A stretch of 64,000 nucleotides of DNA from Nocardioides flavus (ex Wang et al. 2016) (GCF_014653115.1 NZ_BNAD01000001.1:806001-870000); one strand, 5' to 3'; counted from the first letter of the stretch, positions 51,746 to 60,896 are shown. Notes: generated from the sequence alone by a model not told the origin. A program made the numbers and translations.

Positions 51746-53281
51746 ATGCACCGACTGATCGCCACCGCTGTCGCCACCGCCCTGGCCGTCGCCACCGCGC
51801 CGTTCGTCGGCTCGCCCGCCGCCGCGGCCGGGGTGACCACCACGGACGGGTGCGTGAGCAGCGTCCCTGACCCGGGGACGACCGCCCCGGTCGACATCTG
51901 CTTCACACTGTTCCGCCCCGCCGGCGCGACGAAGGACCGGCCGGTGCCGATGGTGCTGCACAGCCACGGCTGGGGCGGCAGCCGTACGACGGACACGGCC
52001 GCGTTCGCGTACCTGACCGACGCCGGCTTCGGGGTGCTCAGCTTCGACCAGCGCGGGTTCGGCGAGAGCGGCGGCAATGCGCACATCGAGAACCCCGACG
52101 TCGAGGGCGCCGACGTCCGGCGGATCGTCGACCTCGTCGCCGCGCAGCCGTGGGTGGAGAAGGACCGCCCGGGCGACCCGGTGCTGGGTGCGATCGGCGG
52201 GTCGTACGGCGGCGGCTACCAGTTCGTCGGCGCCTTCAGTGAGATCCGCGAGCGCGGCGCGACGCGCTTCGACGCGCTGGTCCCCGAGATCACGTGGTTC
52301 AGCCTGACCGAGAGCCTGTTCCCCCAGGGCGTCCCGCGCACCGAGTGGGCCACGGCCCTGACCGCCGCCTCGCTCCCGTCCGACGCCCTGCCCCCGCTCG
52401 TCGTGCAGGGGTTCGCGGAGGCGGCCGCGACCGGCAACGTGCCCCCGTACCTCTTCCAGTTCCTCGACCGCAACGGCCCGGAGTGGCACGTGCGCCAGGG
52501 GCGCCGGCTGGACGTCCCGGTGCTGTTCGGCCAGGGCGCGACCGACAACCTGTTCCCGCTCGACCAGGGGCTGAAGAACTTCAGCCGCGCGCTGACCGAC
52601 AGGGCGCGCTCGCGCAGCATCTTCGTCGGCTACAACGGCGGCCACACCCTGCCGGCGCTGCTGCCGGGCGGCACCAACCTCGACGTCCCGCTCGTGACCA
52701 CCGACGCGTGCTCGGCCACCCTGGGCGGGGCGTCCTTCACCGACCTCGGCCTGCGGTTCCTGCAGCGCAACCTCCAGGGCAAGCGGACGGGCCTGAGCGG
52801 CTTCGGCGCCTACCACCTCACCACCGCGGCCGGCGACCGCTGCGTCAGCGTCCCGACGGTCGCGCCCAGCACGTCCGTCGAGCTCGGCGAGGTGGTCAGC
52901 ACCGTCGGCGCCGGCGCCCCGATCGCCTACCCCGTGGCTCAGGGCCCGCTGACGATCGCGGGGTCGCCCACCCTCGACGCCCGGCTGACCACGATCGGGC
53001 TGGACAACCGCGCCTTCCTCGGCCTGTCTGTCGGCACCAGCCCCCTCGACGCCGAGGTCGTGCAGAACAACATGCTGCCGATCCGCGAGAACGGCATCGC
53101 CATCGACAAGCCGCGCCGGGGAGTCGAGCTCCCGTCGGTCGCCCTCGACGTGCCGGCCGGGCAGACGCTGTTCCTCACCGTGGCGCCGATCTCCGACATG
53201 TCCGTCGGCTTCGGCAGCCGCGTGGTCGGCGCGATGCGGATGAAGGACGTGGTGCTGCACCTGCCGGTCGTGGAGGACTGA
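51746..53281 (+). CDS. Secreted alpha/beta hydrolase (CocE/NonD or S15-peptidase type)
   Basis: 511 residues. A signal peptide ends near ASPAAAAG (mature start about residue 29). The hydrolase domain has VLHSHGWGGSRT (oxyanion region), SFDQRGFGESGG, the nucleophile elbow GGSYGGG with its Ser, the acid GATDNLF and the catalytic His YNGGHTL. The C-terminal 150 residues are beta-rich, like the jelly-roll of CocE/X-Pro peptidases. Active outside the cell; substrate unknown. The ATG follows a GGAGAG eight bases before. Alone in its transcription unit, between ktrA and nirB. Confidence 0.87.
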   Translation: MHRLIATAVATALAVATAPFVGSPAAAAGVTTTDGCVSSVPDPGTTAPVDICFTLFRPAGATKDRPVPMVLHSHGWGGSRTTDTAAFAYLTDAGFGVLSFDQRGFGESGGNAHIENPDVEGADVRRIVDLVAAQPWVEKDRPGDPVLGAIGGSYGGGYQFVGAFSEIRERGATRFDALVPEITWFSLTESLFPQGVPRTEWATALTAASLPSDALPPLVVQGFAEAAATGNVPPYLFQFLDRNGPEWHVRQGRRLDVPVLFGQGATDNLFPLDQGLKNFSRALTDRARSRSIFVGYNGGHTLPALLPGGTNLDVPLVTTDACSATLGGASFTDLGLRFLQRNLQGKRTGLSGFGAYHLTTAAGDRCVSVPTVAPSTSVELGEVVSTVGAGAPIAYPVAQGPLTIAGSPTLDARLTTIGLDNRAFLGLSVGTSPLDAEVVQNNMLPIRENGIAIDKPRRGVELPSVALDVPAGQTLFLTVAPISDMSVGFGSRVVGAMRMKDVVLHLPVVED

Positions 53282-53366
53282 GGTCGTGCCGCGCGGCCGG
53301 TGAGGCTGTGCCGGCCAGTTTTCCTGCCCGAAACATTCGCGGAAGCCGCTGACAACATCCGGTTCC

Positions 53367-53372
53367 TACCGT
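53367..53372 (+). promoter_or_regulatory. -10-like TACCGT seven bases before nirB
   Basis: TACCGT-N7-ATG 53380. Upstream, GAAAC at 53330-53334 and weaker copies at 11-base steps resemble a GlnR a/b-site array, but only one half-site is good. Confidence 0.4.
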
Positions 53373-53379
53373 CCTCGGC

Positions 53380-55944
53380 ATGGTCACAGGCAAGCGTCAG
53401 CGGATCGTCGTCGTCGGGCACGGCATGGTGGGGCACCGCTTCGCCCAGGCAGCCGTCGAGCGCGGTCTCACCGAGACCCACGACGTCCTCGTCGTCGGCG
53501 AGGAGCCGCGGGCGGCGTACGACCGGGTCGCGCTCACCAGCTGGTTCGGCCACCCGGACGGGGCCGAGGGCCTCTCGCTCCTGCCGGGTGGGGAGTACGA
53601 CGACCCGCGGGTGCGGCTGGTCCTCGACAGCGTCGTGACCGAGGTCGACCGGGACGCGCGGACGGTGACGGTGGTGTCGCCGCCGAGCGCCGCGGGTGAC
53701 CTGCTGGCCGACCCCGGCGCGGTGACGGTGCACGAGTACGACGTGCTGGTGCTCGCCACCGGTGCCGCGCCGTTCGTCCCGCCGGTCGAGGGCCGCGGCA
53801 AGGCGGGCTGCTTCGTCTATCGCACCATCGAGGACCTCGAGGCGATCCGCACCGCCAGCGAGACCGCGACCAGCGGTGTCGTGATCGGCGGTGGTCTGCT
53901 CGGACTCGAGGCCGCCAACGCCCTCGTGCAGCTCGGCCTCGACACCCACGTCGTCGAGATGGCGCCGCGGCTGATGCCCGTCCAGCTCGACGCCGCCGCG
54001 GGCTCCACGCTCGTGAGGCACGTCGAGCGGCTCGGCGTGAAGGTGCACACCGGGGTGGTGACCGAGGAGATCCTCGGCGACGAACAGGTGACCGGGGTGC
54101 GGCTGGCCGACCGGGAGATCGAGACGCAGGTGGTCGTCTTCTCCGCCGGCATCCGGCCCCGCGACGCCCTGGCCCGCGAGTGCGACCTCGAGGTCGCCCC
54201 GCGCGGCGGCGTCCTGGTCGACGAGCAGTGCCGCACGTCCGACCCGCACGTCTTCGCCATCGGCGAGTGCGCGGCCCCCGGCGGCACGATGTACGGCCTC
54301 GTCGCACCGGGCTACGCCATGGCCGAGGTCGTCGTGGACGCCCTCCTCGACGGGCCGGGCACCTTCACCGGCGCCGACATGTCCACCAAGCTCAAGCTCC
54401 TCGGGGTCGACGTGGCGAGCTTCGGCGACGCGTTCGCGGCCACCGACGGCGCGCTCGAGCTGACCTACTCCGACGCGGTCGCGGGCATCTACAAGAAGCT
54501 CGTCGTGAGCGAGGACGGGACCCGGCTGCTCGGCGGCATCCTCGTGGGCGACGCGTCGGCGTACGGCGTGCTGCGGCCGATGGTCAGCAGTGGCATCGCG
54601 TTGCCCGACAACCCCGAGCAGCTGATCCTGCCGGCCAGCTCCGGCGTGCAGCTCGGGATGCCCGACGAGGCCCAGGTCTGCTCGTGCAACGACGTGACGA
54701 AGGCCGACATCCTCCACGCGGTGGCCGAACAGGGGTGCGAGGACGTCGCCGCGGTCAAGCAGTGCACCCGCGCCGGGTCGACGTGCGGTTCGTGCGTCGC
54801 GACGGTCAAGAACATCATCGAGGACCACTTCGCCAGTGTCGGCAAGGTCGTCGACAAGGGTCTGTGCGAGCACTTCCGGCTCACCCGGCAGGAGCTCTTC
54901 GACGTCGTCGCGGTGCACGGCTACCGCCGCTTCGACGACATCGTGGAGGCCCACGGCACCGGCCGCGGCTGCGACATCTGCAAGCCGGCGATCGCCAGCA
55001 TCCTGGCCAGCCAGACCAGCACCCACATCCTCGAGCCGGCGACCGCCGAGCTCCAGGACACCAACGACAAGTACCTCGGCAACATCCAGCGCAACGGCAC
55101 GTACAGCGTCGTCCCCCGCATCCCCGGCGGCGAGATCACCCCGGAGAAGCTCATCGTCATCGGCGAGGTGGCGCGCGACTTCGGGCTCTACACCAAGATC
55201 ACCGGGGGCCAGCGCATCGACCTCTTCGGCGCCCGGATGGAGCAGCTGCCGGTGATCTGGAAGCGGCTCGTCGACGCAGGGTTCGAGTCGGGCCACGCCT
55301 ACGGCAAGTCGCTTCGCACGGTGAAGTCGTGCGTGGGCTCGACCTGGTGCCGCTACGGCGTGCAGGACTCCGTCGGCCTCGCGATCGCGCTGGAGCTGCG
55401 CTACCGCGGGCTCCGCAGCCCCCACAAGCTCAAGGGTGGCGTGAGCGGCTGTGCGCGCGAGTGCGCCGAGGCGCGTGGCAAGGACTTCGGCGTCATCGCG
55501 ACCGAGAAGGGGTGGAACCTGTACGTCGGCGGCAACGGCGGTGCCACCCCGGCCCACGCCCGGCTGCTCGCCGGGGACCTGGACACGGCCACGCTGGTGG
55601 CCTACCTCGACCGGTTCCTCATGTACTACGTGCGCACCGCCGACCGGCTCCAGCGCACCTCCACCTGGATCGACCAGCTCGAGGGCGGCCTCGACCGGGT
55701 GCGCGAGGTGGTCGTCGAGGACTCCCTCGGCCTGGGCGCCGAGCTGGAGGCCGAGATGGCGCGGCACGTCGGCGGCTACGAGGACGAGTGGCGCGCGACG
55801 CTGGAGGACCCGTCCAAGCTCGAGCGGTTCGTCTCCTTCGTCAACGCCCCCGGGACGCCCGACCCGACCATCGCCTTCACGACCGAGCGCGACCAGATCC
55901 AGCCGATCGCCCCCGCGCTGATCCCCGTGGGGGCTCCCGCATGA
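53380..55944 (+). CDS. nirB: Nitrite reductase (NADH) large subunit
   Basis: Reduces nitrite to ammonium with six electrons from NADH, in the cytoplasm. 854 residues. FAD motif IVVVGHGMVGHRFAQA, NAD motif VVIGGGLLGLEAANAL (near 170), [2Fe-2S] BFD domain with Cys434, Cys436, Cys469 and Cys472, then the sirohaem domain with Cys651, Cys657, Cys691 and Cys695 (KSCVGSTWC and GCARECAEA) holding the [4Fe-4S]-sirohaem centre. It overlaps nirD by 4 bases. TACCGT seven bases upstream of the ATG suggests a leaderless mRNA. Confidence 0.97.
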   Translation: MVTGKRQRIVVVGHGMVGHRFAQAAVERGLTETHDVLVVGEEPRAAYDRVALTSWFGHPDGAEGLSLLPGGEYDDPRVRLVLDSVVTEVDRDARTVTVVSPPSAAGDLLADPGAVTVHEYDVLVLATGAAPFVPPVEGRGKAGCFVYRTIEDLEAIRTASETATSGVVIGGGLLGLEAANALVQLGLDTHVVEMAPRLMPVQLDAAAGSTLVRHVERLGVKVHTGVVTEEILGDEQVTGVRLADREIETQVVVFSAGIRPRDALARECDLEVAPRGGVLVDEQCRTSDPHVFAIGECAAPGGTMYGLVAPGYAMAEVVVDALLDGPGTFTGADMSTKLKLLGVDVASFGDAFAATDGALELTYSDAVAGIYKKLVVSEDGTRLLGGILVGDASAYGVLRPMVSSGIALPDNPEQLILPASSGVQLGMPDEAQVCSCNDVTKADILHAVAEQGCEDVAAVKQCTRAGSTCGSCVATVKNIIEDHFASVGKVVDKGLCEHFRLTRQELFDVVAVHGYRRFDDIVEAHGTGRGCDICKPAIASILASQTSTHILEPATAELQDTNDKYLGNIQRNGTYSVVPRIPGGEITPEKLIVIGEVARDFGLYTKITGGQRIDLFGARMEQLPVIWKRLVDAGFESGHAYGKSLRTVKSCVGSTWCRYGVQDSVGLAIALELRYRGLRSPHKLKGGVSGCARECAEARGKDFGVIATEKGWNLYVGGNGGATPAHARLLAGDLDTATLVAYLDRFLMYYVRTADRLQRTSTWIDQLEGGLDRVREVVVEDSLGLGAELEAEMARHVGGYEDEWRATLEDPSKLERFVSFVNAPGTPDPTIAFTTERDQIQPIAPALIPVGAPA

Positions 55945-56276
55945 CCTCGCTGACCTGGACGGCGGTGTGCCCGCTCGACGCGATACCGCTGGAGGGTGGC
56001 GTCGCCGCGCTGGTCGACGGCTCCGCGGTGGCGGTCTTCCGCACGCACGACGGCGCGGTGTTCGCCATCGGCAACGTCGACCCCTTCAGCGGAGCCTCGG
56101 TGCTCTCACGCGGGATCGTCGGCAACCGCGGTGACGCGCCGGTGGTGAGCTCGCCGATGTACAAGCAGGCCTTCGACCTGCGTACGGGCCAGTGCCTCGA
56201 CGACGACTCGGTGCGCGTGCCGACGTACGAGGTGAGCGTCGTCGACGGCGTCGTCCACGTCGGTGGTGCCGGGTGA
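55941..56276 (+). CDS. nirD: Nitrite reductase (NADH) small subunit
   Basis: 111 residues with a Rieske-like fold but without the Cys/His cluster ligands, as usual for NirD. Conserved parts: AVFRTHDGAVFAIGNVDPFS and ISPMYKQAFDLRTGQCLDDD-like SPMYKQAFDLRTGQCL. It supports the large subunit. ATG 55941 overlaps the nirB stop; its own stop overlaps the next gene by 4 bases. Confidence 0.94.
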   Translation: MTSLTWTAVCPLDAIPLEGGVAALVDGSAVAVFRTHDGAVFAIGNVDPFSGASVLSRGIVGNRGDAPVVSSPMYKQAFDLRTGQCLDDDSVRVPTYEVSVVDGVVHVGGAG

Positions 56277-57382
56277 GCCTGCCGCTCGAGGGCTTCCGGA
56301 TCGGGGTCACCGCTGCTCGCAAGGCCGAGGAGCAGGTGGCCCTGCTGGAGCGTCGGGGTGCTCGCGTCGAGTGGGCGGCGGCGCTGTCGCTGGAGCCCAA
56401 CCACGTCGACCTCGCGGAGCTCCTGGACGCGACTCGCGAGGTCGTCTCCGCGCCGGTCGACCTGTTCCTCGCCACGACCGGCATCGGCATGAAGACCTGG
56501 CTCGCCGCGGCCTCCGAGGCCGGCTTGTACGACCGGCTGGTCGCCGCGCTCGGCGCCGCGGAGATCCTCGCCCGCGGACCGAAGAGCGTCGGCGTGCTGC
56601 GCGCCCACGGTCTGCGTGAGCTGTGGGCACCGGAGTCGGAGTGCTTCGAGGACGTGCTCGCGCATCTGCGCGGGCGCGACCTCACCGGCAAGCGGATCGT
56701 CGTGCAGGAGCACGGCCAGTCGCTGTCGATGGCCGCCCACGCCCTGCGCCGGCAGGGGGCGTCGGTGGTCACCGTGCCGATCTACCGCGTCGCCTCGGCC
56801 GACGACCCGTCGCCGATGTTCCACCTGATCGACCTGATCGCCGACCGCGAGCTCGACGCCGTCACGTTCACCTCCGCGCCGGCGGTCGCCGCGCTGATGG
56901 AGGCGGCCTACTCCGTGGGCAGGCGCGACGACGTCGTCTCGGCCTTCCAGTCCGATGTCGTCGCCTCGTGCGTGGGGCCGGTCACCGCGGCCGCCTTCGA
57001 GATGTGGGGCGTCCCGACGATCGTCCCCGACCGCTCGCGCCTGGCCGGCATGGTCAAGCAGCTCGAGACCGAGCTGCCCACCCGCCGTGACGGCGTCGAC
57101 GTACGCCTCGCGGACGGCCGCACGCTGATCGTCCACTCCGACTCGCTGCTCCTCGACGGGGTGCCGGTGGAGCTGTCCCCAGCGCCCTTGTCGGTGCTGC
57201 TCGCGCTGCTGGTCAACCCCGGCCACGTGGTGTCCCGCCGCGCGCTCCTGGCTGCGCTGCCCTCGGGCCAGGCGGGGTCCGAGCACGCCGTCGAGATGGC
57301 GGTGGCGCGGCTCCGCGCGGCGATCGGGACGAAGGCCGTGGTCACCGTCGTGAAGCGGGGGTACCGGTTGGCTGTGGGGTGA
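56273..57382 (+). CDS. nnaR: HemD-like/OmpR-type regulator of nitrate assimilation (NnaR)
   Basis: 369 residues with two parts. Residues 1-255 are a uroporphyrinogen-III synthase fold (TAARKAEEQVALLERRGA at the start, VVTVPIYRV, TFTSAPAVAALMEAA). Residues 270-369 are an OmpR-type winged helix (VELSPAPLSVLLALLVNPGHV, cut at 20 as VELSPAPLSVLLALLVNPGH, and VKRGYRLAV). The same arrangement is known for Streptomyces NnaR (SCO2958) and mycobacterial homologues (Rv0260c), co-activators of nitrate/nitrite genes with GlnR. It may also sense a tetrapyrrole intermediate, which suits control of a sirohaem enzyme. The GTG overlaps the nirD stop. Confidence 0.88.
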   Translation: MSLPLEGFRIGVTAARKAEEQVALLERRGARVEWAAALSLEPNHVDLAELLDATREVVSAPVDLFLATTGIGMKTWLAAASEAGLYDRLVAALGAAEILARGPKSVGVLRAHGLRELWAPESECFEDVLAHLRGRDLTGKRIVVQEHGQSLSMAAHALRRQGASVVTVPIYRVASADDPSPMFHLIDLIADRELDAVTFTSAPAVAALMEAAYSVGRRDDVVSAFQSDVVASCVGPVTAAAFEMWGVPTIVPDRSRLAGMVKQLETELPTRRDGVDVRLADGRTLIVHSDSLLLDGVPVELSPAPLSVLLALLVNPGHVVSRRALLAALPSGQAGSEHAVEMAVARLRAAIGTKAVVTVVKRGYRLAVG

Positions 57383-57396
57383 CGTCCTGGCAGCAC

Positions 57397-57471
57397 CATG
57401 AAGGCAGTTCGCCGTCGGCGAGGGCCGGTTGAGCGTGGAACCGGCACCCAGCCGCGCGAACTGCCTTCATG
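57397..57471. repeat. Dispersed inverted repeat, copy B
   Basis: Arms CATGAAGGCAGTTCGC (57397-57412) and GCGAACTGCCTTCATG (57456-57471) pair perfectly around 43 bases; an inner hairpin GCCGGTT/AACCGGC sits within. Thirteen bases of each arm are shared with copy A at 47816-47884. Confidence 0.9.
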
Positions 57472-57490
57472 AGGGGCAGACTCCCTGGGC

Positions 57491-58252
57491 ATGGACGTGA
57501 GCCAACGGCCCGAGATGGCGATGACCGAGACCGAGCTGCGGCGGCGGTGGCGCGAGGGACGCCCGAGCCACGGGGTGTGGAGCCTGCTGCCGGGCGTGGT
57601 GACCGCCGAGGTCCTCGCACGGACGGGGGCTGACCACGTCGTGGTGGACCTGCAGCACGGCGCTGCGACCGAGGCTGACCTGCCGGGGGTGGCGGCGGTG
57701 GTGAGGGCGGCCGGCGCGGTGCCGCTGGTGCGCTCCCGGAGCTCGTCGTTCGCCGACGTGGGCCGACCGCTCGACCTCGGTGCCTGCGGCGTCATCGTGC
57801 CCAACGTCCGCGACGCCGACCATGCCCGCGAGGTCGTCTCCGCCTGCCGCTACGCCCCGGCCGGTGGGCGGTCGATCGGGAGGCTCACGGGCGGCGCCGA
57901 CCAGCCCCTGGTGATCCCCATGGTCGAGACCGCCAGCGCCCTCGACGACCTCGACGCCCTCCTGGCGGTGCCGGGCGTGGACGGGATCTACGTCGGGCCG
58001 GGCGACCTCTCGCTCTCCCTCGGCCTCGACGGCGAGGACCGCCGGGACGACCTGCGCGCCGTGCTGTCGTCGATCATCGCCCGGGCCGTCGCCGCCGGGG
58101 TGCCGGTGGGCGTCCACGCGTACGACGGCGCGGCCGCGGCAGCCTACGCCGCGGAGGGCGCCACCATCGTGACGGTGGCGGTGGACACCGTCTCGCTGGG
58201 CGACGTCATGGCCCGCCACCTCGAGAGTGCCCGGGGCGGCCGCGCGACGTAG
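57491..58252 (+). CDS. HpcH/HpaI-family class II aldolase
   Basis: 253 residues. Metal-dependent pyruvate aldolase family: VVDLQHGAATEADL (catalytic His region), LVRSRSSS (the conserved Arg), VIPMVETASAL and GIYVGPGDLSLSLG (metal ligands Glu and Asp). It cleaves or forms a hydroxy-oxo acid to give pyruvate plus an aldehyde; the natural substrate is unknown. ATG 57491 is used, with GAGGGG 14 bases upstream; ATG 57521 (MTETELRRRW) is an alternative. It converges with the symporter gene, 7 bases apart. Confidence 0.88.
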   Translation: MDVSQRPEMAMTETELRRRWREGRPSHGVWSLLPGVVTAEVLARTGADHVVVDLQHGAATEADLPGVAAVVRAAGAVPLVRSRSSSFADVGRPLDLGACGVIVPNVRDADHAREVVSACRYAPAGGRSIGRLTGGADQPLVIPMVETASALDDLDALLAVPGVDGIYVGPGDLSLSLGLDGEDRRDDLRAVLSSIIARAVAAGVPVGVHAYDGAAAAAYAAEGATIVTVAVDTVSLGDVMARHLESARGGRAT

Positions 58253-58259
58253 GCGCTCC

Positions 58260-59774
58260 TCAGCGCTTCAGCTCGACGACCTCCGGCGTGTGCAGCCGCA
58301 CCATGAACCGTCCGGCGTGCGCGGGGACCGAGGCGCGCGTCAGCCGTGAGACCGCGACCATCGTCAGGAAGGACGCCGGCACCGACCACGCGGCCGGCTG
58401 GCCGAGCAGGGCGGAGGCCCAGCCCGCTGCCGGCGAGGTCGCCAGGGTCCAGGCCACGGCGAAACCCGACCCCAGCCCGCCCACGAGCAGCCCGGCGACG
58501 GCCCCGGCCGGGGTCAGCCCGCGCCACCAGATGCCGAGCATCAGCAGCGGGGCGAAGGTCGAGGCCGTGACCGCGAAGGCCAGGCCCACCGTCCGCGCGA
58601 CGGCGACGTCCTGGGCGGGCAGCGACATCAGCAGCGGGACGACGACCGCGATCGCCGCGGCGACTCGGAAGGCCGCCACGCCGCCGAGCCGGAAGGATCC
58701 CCACCGCCGGCCCGTCACGTCCTGCGACAGCACCCCGGCGACGGCGATGGTCAGTCCCGAGCTCGTCGACAGGAAGGCCGCGAACGCGCCGGCCGTCACC
58801 AGGCCCGTCAGCACGGCGCCGACCGCCCCGCCGACCATCAGGTTGGGCAGCTCGAGCACCAGCACGTCGGAGCGCCCGGCCACGAGGCCGGGGGCATAGA
58901 TGCGGCCGAGGGCGGCGTACACCGGCGGCAGCACGTAGAAGATGCCCAGCAGCGCGAGCACCGCGAGCGTCGTGCGGCGGGCCGCGCGGCCGTCGGGGTT
59001 GGTGTAGAACCGCACCACCACGTGTGGCAGCCCCATCGTGCCGAGGAAGGTCGCCACGATGAGCGAGTACGTCGTGTAGAGGCCGATGCCGCCGCCCGGG
59101 GCGGCGAGCGGGACAGACCACGAGGCGGGGGCGCTGGCGGTGGGGTCGGCGGCGCCGTCGGCGAGCCACACCGCGAGCAGCACGAAGACCGGGATGAGCA
59201 GCGCGGTGAGCTTCAGCCAGTACTGGAAGGCCTGGACGAAGGTGATGGACCGCATGCCGCCGGGGCTCACCGACGCCAGCACGACCACCGCGACGACGAG
59301 CGAGCCGGACCATTCCGGCGCCCCGATCGTGGAGCGCAGCGTGACCCCGGCCCCCTGGAACTGCGGCAGCAGGTAGAGCCAGCCTATGCCGACGACCAGC
59401 ACCGAGCAGAGCTTGCGCACCCCGCGCGAGCCCAGCCGCGCCTCCGCGAAGTCCGGCAGGGTGTACGCCCCCGAGCGCCGCAGCGGCGCGGCCACGAGCA
59501 CCAGCAGGACGAGGTAGCCCGCGGTCCAGCCGACGGGGTACCAGAGCATCTCGGCGCCGAAGGTCAGCAGCAGGCCGGCGACGCCGAGGAAGGACGCGGC
59601 AGAGAGGTACTCCCCGCCGATCGCGCTGGCGTTGAGCCGGGGCCGCACGGTGCGCGAGGCGACGAAGAAGTCGCTCGTGGTGCGCGAGATCCGCAGCCCC
59701 CAGGTACCGATCACCAGCGTCGCCAGCGACACCAGGACGACGGCGACGATGCCCGGCACCACGTCGGTCGTCAC
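58260..59774 (-). CDS. Sodium/solute symporter (SSS family), paralogue of ActP
   Basis: 504 residues, about thirteen membrane helices. LNASAIGGEYLSAASFLGV is the conserved helix 1/2 segment and MGLPHVVVRFYTNPDGRAAR the acetate-permease-type signature. GTG 59774 overlaps the stop of the small membrane partner by 4 bases. It is last in an operon with a LytS/LytR system, so the substrate is probably a small organic acid sensed by that system (acetate, pyruvate or similar; inference). No ActP-type DUF485 name can be assigned to its partner with certainty. Confidence 0.88.
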   Translation of the reverse strand: MTTDVVPGIVAVVLVSLATLVIGTWGLRISRTTSDFFVASRTVRPRLNASAIGGEYLSAASFLGVAGLLLTFGAEMLWYPVGWTAGYLVLLVLVAAPLRRSGAYTLPDFAEARLGSRGVRKLCSVLVVGIGWLYLLPQFQGAGVTLRSTIGAPEWSGSLVVAVVVLASVSPGGMRSITFVQAFQYWLKLTALLIPVFVLLAVWLADGAADPTASAPASWSVPLAAPGGGIGLYTTYSLIVATFLGTMGLPHVVVRFYTNPDGRAARRTTLAVLALLGIFYVLPPVYAALGRIYAPGLVAGRSDVLVLELPNLMVGGAVGAVLTGLVTAGAFAAFLSTSSGLTIAVAGVLSQDVTGRRWGSFRLGGVAAFRVAAAIAVVVPLLMSLPAQDVAVARTVGLAFAVTASTFAPLLMLGIWWRGLTPAGAVAGLLVGGLGSGFAVAWTLATSPAAGWASALLGQPAAWSVPASFLTMVAVSRLTRASVPAHAGRFMVRLHTPEVVELKR

Positions 59775-60172
59775 CGCGGGTCCTCGGGGCCGGCCTCGTC
59801 GAGCGACCCGACGAGGTCGGCGAAGTCGCGCTCGTGGTCCTCCGAGCGGCGGATGTAGAACCAGCCGAGCACCACCAGCCACGGGTAGGTCAGCACGCCC
59901 AGCAGCAGCCACGCCAGCGGCATCTGCCCGACCCGCTCGTCGCCGAGCGAGGGGAACAGGTGGAACAGCAGCGGCAGCATCCCGACCGTGGCCGCCAGCG
60001 CGGCCAGGACCCGCAGCGCGAGGAACAGCTGCTCGCGCAGCAGGGAGCGCATGAACACCTCGCCGAGGGCCGTCTCCGCGTCGATCTCGCGGGTGCCGGC
60101 GGAGCGTACGGCGTGGGCGCGGCGCCGCGGCGGACCGGTGACGCGTACGCGCGGGGGCGGCTGGTCGCTCAC
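59771..60172 (-). CDS. Small two-helix membrane protein, partner of the symporter
   Basis: 133 residues with a basic N-terminus (PPPRVRVTGPPRRRAHAV) and two membrane helices (LFLALRVLAALAATVGMLPL and PLAWLLLGVLTYPWLVVLGW), ending in an acidic tail. The place before an SSS symporter is that of DUF485/DUF4212-like subunits. It overlaps the symporter GTG by 4 bases. Starts at GTG 60172, 10 bases after the response-regulator stop. Confidence 0.78.
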   Translation of the reverse strand: MSDQPPPRVRVTGPPRRRAHAVRSAGTREIDAETALGEVFMRSLLREQLFLALRVLAALAATVGMLPLLFHLFPSLGDERVGQMPLAWLLLGVLTYPWLVVLGWFYIRRSEDHERDFADLVGSLDEAGPEDPR

Positions 60173-60182
60173 GGCACGCCCG

Positions 60183-60896
60183 TCAGGACTCGCGTCGGGT
60201 CAGCACCGAGCGCAGCTCGCGGGTGTGGCGGCGGCTCACCGGGAGCTCGGTGCCCCCGATCACCACGCTCACCCGTCCGCCCTCGCTGCGCACCTCGTCG
60301 ACGTGGGGGAGCGCGACCAGGACCGAGCGGTGGATCCGTACGAAGCCGGCCGGCGCCCACTGCTCGGCGAGGGAGGACAGCGGCGTGCGGACGAGGTGCG
60401 AGCCCTCGGCGGTGTGCAGACGGGCGTAGTCGCCCTGCGCCTCGACGTGGGTGATCTCGGAGCGGTTGATGAAGCGGGTCACGCCGCCGCGCTCGACGGG
60501 GATCTGCACGTCGCCCGACGGTGCGGGGCCGCCGGCCTCCACCACCCGGCGTACGGCCTCGGCGAGCCGCTCCTCGCGCACCGGCTTGAGGACGTAGTCG
60601 ACGGCGCGCAGCTCGAAGGCCGCGACCGCGTGCTCCTCGTGGGCCGTCACGAACACCACCGGCGGCGGGGACTTGAAGCGCGAGAGCACCTGCGCGAGAT
60701 CGAGACCGGTGAGCCCGGGCATCTGGACGTCGAGGAAGACCGCGTCGACCTCCTCGGCCTGCAGCACCCGCAGCGCTTCGGTGGCGGAGTCGCTGCCCCG
60801 CACCTCGCCGACGCGCGGGTCGCGGCCGAGCAGGAAGGTGAGCTCGTCGAGGGCAGGACGCTCGTCGTCGATCACGAGGACCTTCAGACCTGTCAT
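60183..60896 (-). CDS. LytTR-family response regulator
   Basis: 237 residues. Receiver domain with KVLVIDDERPALDEL and the phosphoacceptor Asp in VDAVFLDVQMPGLTG (about residue 55); the conserved Lys is in VDYVLKPVREE. The C-terminal LytTR DNA-binding domain spans 135-235 (HVEAQGDYARLHTAEG, RIHRSVLVAL, PVSRRHTRELRSVL). It overlaps the histidine-kinase stop by 4 bases and lies directly upstream of the symporter genes, its likely targets. Confidence 0.92.
   Translation of the reverse strand: MTGLKVLVIDDERPALDELTFLLGRDPRVGEVRGSDSATEALRVLQAEEVDAVFLDVQMPGLTGLDLAQVLSRFKSPPPVVFVTAHEEHAVAAFELRAVDYVLKPVREERLAEAVRRVVEAGGPAPSGDVQIPVERGGVTRFINRSEITHVEAQGDYARLHTAEGSHLVRTPLSSLAEQWAPAGFVRIHRSVLVALPHVDEVRSEGGRVSVVIGGTELPVSRRHTRELRSVLTRRES

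Noticed and set aside
53325-53360. Possible GlnR box upstream of nirB (GAAAC with 11-base-spaced partners)
   Set aside because: Only GAAAC at 53330 is a good half-site; the others (GGAAG, ACAAC) match poorly. Kept only as a remark on the nirB promoter.
52939-55767. Minus-strand open frame of over 900 residues opposite nirB
   Set aside because: nirB is certain from its cofactor ligands; the opposite frame has no family signature.
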